From Oceanobacillus sp. J11TS1 (GTDB lineage Bacteria > Bacillota > Bacilli > Bacillales > Amphibacillaceae), in assembly GCF_018333215.1 (NCBI RefSeq), contig NZ_BORO01000003.1, positions 62,001 to 126,000 on the forward strand: 64,000 nt of DNA, read 5' to 3'. The notes under the pieces are model-generated. The model did no database searches, was not told the DNA's origin, and was given only the letters and a program-made list of their open reading frames with translations. This document shows positions 63,289 to 64,000 of this stretch, in pieces; within the stretch, counting starts at the first letter, position 1; each line of letters begins with the position of its first letter. A program made the position numbers and the translations under genes.

Positions 63289-64000
63289 CTATCCCTCAGG
63301 AACCAACACTAACTCCATTCCATCCGTCTCATCCAATCTCGTCTCATGATAGTTCCCTTCCACCCAATCGTTCATTTGGTTATGATACCATTCACTTCTA
63401 AAATGCCCATCCTGACCTGGGCCGACAATATGATACCCTGCATTCATATCATTTGCATCGATCACAAATCGCCAGGAAGCGCCGTGATCAACTTCTCCTG
63501 TTACAGAATTGAAAGCTGCCGCCATTGGTGTCACACCGCTCCCTCCAACTGGAATTGCGTCCTCCTTATTAAAGAAAAACGCTAAGAAAGAGCTAACACC
63601 GGATAATGGATGATGGAATTGGACCTGATGATAGTCGCCCCATGCCCAGGCAGACATATCCTCTCCATATTCTTCTGTCAACTTTTCTATCGTAGTCGCC
63701 AGGGAGTTCTGCAACACACTTTCGATCCCGCCATTTTCTTCTATCCAAATAGACCGCTCGCCGCTTCCAGCTTTTCGTAACATATTTTCTACTGCTCGGG
63801 ATTGGGTAGAAAATAGGCTTTTCATGGTATCCGGTATTTCTCCTGCATAAATTGTATGTTGAATTTCGTGCATCCAATGCTCAAAAAGGAGTGGCTGCGG
63901 GCTATCCTTATCTGCTACAAAGTCCCAGTCTGCAAGCAACTGTAATGCTTCTTGTTCTTGCTCTGTCAGTTCTACATTTGCTAATGCCTCCTGAAAAACA
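63289..64000 (-). CDS. penicillin acylase-family protein (5' end outside window)
   Basis: The C-terminal 237 residues of an Ntn-hydrolase of the penicillin G/acyl-homoserine-lactone acylase family; the frame is open at 64000. Recognisable are LLADWDFVADKDSPQPLLFEH-type text, the WAWGDYHQVQFHHPL segment and the end HGASWRFVIDAND followed by GPGQDGHFRSEWYHNQM, all from the beta subunit. The catalytic N-terminal Ser of the beta subunit would lie outside the window. Family members are exported and deacylate penicillins, lactones or amides; the substrate cannot be told. Confidence 0.8.
   Translation of the reverse strand, partial: VFQEALANVELTEQEQEALQLLADWDFVADKDSPQPLLFEHWMHEIQHTIYAGEIPDTMKSLFSTQSRAVENMLRKAGSGERSIWIEENGGIESVLQNSLATTIEKLTEEYGEDMSAWAWGDYHQVQFHHPLSGVSSFLAFFFNKEDAIPVGGSGVTPMAAAFNSVTGEVDHGASWRFVIDANDMNAGYHIVGPGQDGHFRSEWYHNQMNDWVEGNYHETRLDETDGMELVLVPEG

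Overview
The window comes from a low-GC Gram-positive bacterium of the Bacillaceae, most likely a halotolerant genus such as Oceanobacillus or Virgibacillus. This genus guess is inference from gene content: OpuC and carnitine genes, CcpA, PyrR and sigma-B sites, a Bce-type antimicrobial peptide module and polymorphic-toxin immunity genes. Strong AGGAGG ribosome binding sites precede most genes.

Layout. 1-6.1 kb: sorbitol-6-phosphate dehydrogenase and a PRD/EIIA regulator on the minus strand (start of a gut/srl operon leaving the window), divergent from an NhaC-type antiporter plus aminohydrolase pair; both units carry cre-like sites. 6.3-10.2 kb: a YflT stress gene with a sigma-B promoter, a PadR/HAAS/beta-propeller lipoprotein operon with a long palindromic operator, and a macrolide phosphotransferase. 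10.3-14.4 kb: an array of 41-bp repeats, a TSUP exporter, and codBA behind a PyrR-type attenuator. 14.6-16.8 kb: a TcaA-like protein and a lipoprotein.

17-21.8 kb is an accessory toxin/immunity graveyard: a truncated toxin with a broken microbial-RNase end followed by barstar, two or three more toxin tails each abutting a small immunity-like gene, frameshifted genes, IS1380 and probable IS630 remnants, and a type I toxin-antitoxin-like hairpin locus.

21.9-28.4 kb: a sugar-acid or amino-sugar-acid operon (metallohydrolase, DgaE, DgaF, PfkB kinase, GntR regulator, GntP permease). 28.4-35.2 kb: a peptide-type ABC importer whose binding protein reads as a circular permutation of the usual fold and whose permeases have long N-terminal extensions, divergent from a fused double ATPase. 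35.3-42.7 kb: CutC, a PLD/helicase/DUF3427 protein, a membrane protein with a probable ATT start, a second 41-bp repeat array, an M20 peptidase and a class I amidotransferase-like hydrolase. 43.1-47.7 kb: a BceRS-AB module.

47.8-54.2 kb: a 2-aminoethylphosphonate uptake and degradation operon (ABC transporter, PhnW, PhnX) divergent from a DeoR regulator. 54.5-63.1 kb: a carnitine-to-glycine-betaine locus in which an OpuC-type importer, an S15 esterase, a GbsR-type repressor, a BKACE cleavage enzyme, a carnitine dehydrogenase and a thioesterase lie head to tail behind a perfect 12-bp inverted repeat. A partial penicillin-acylase gene closes the window. A roughly 150-250 bp MITE-like element occurs inside two of these operons.
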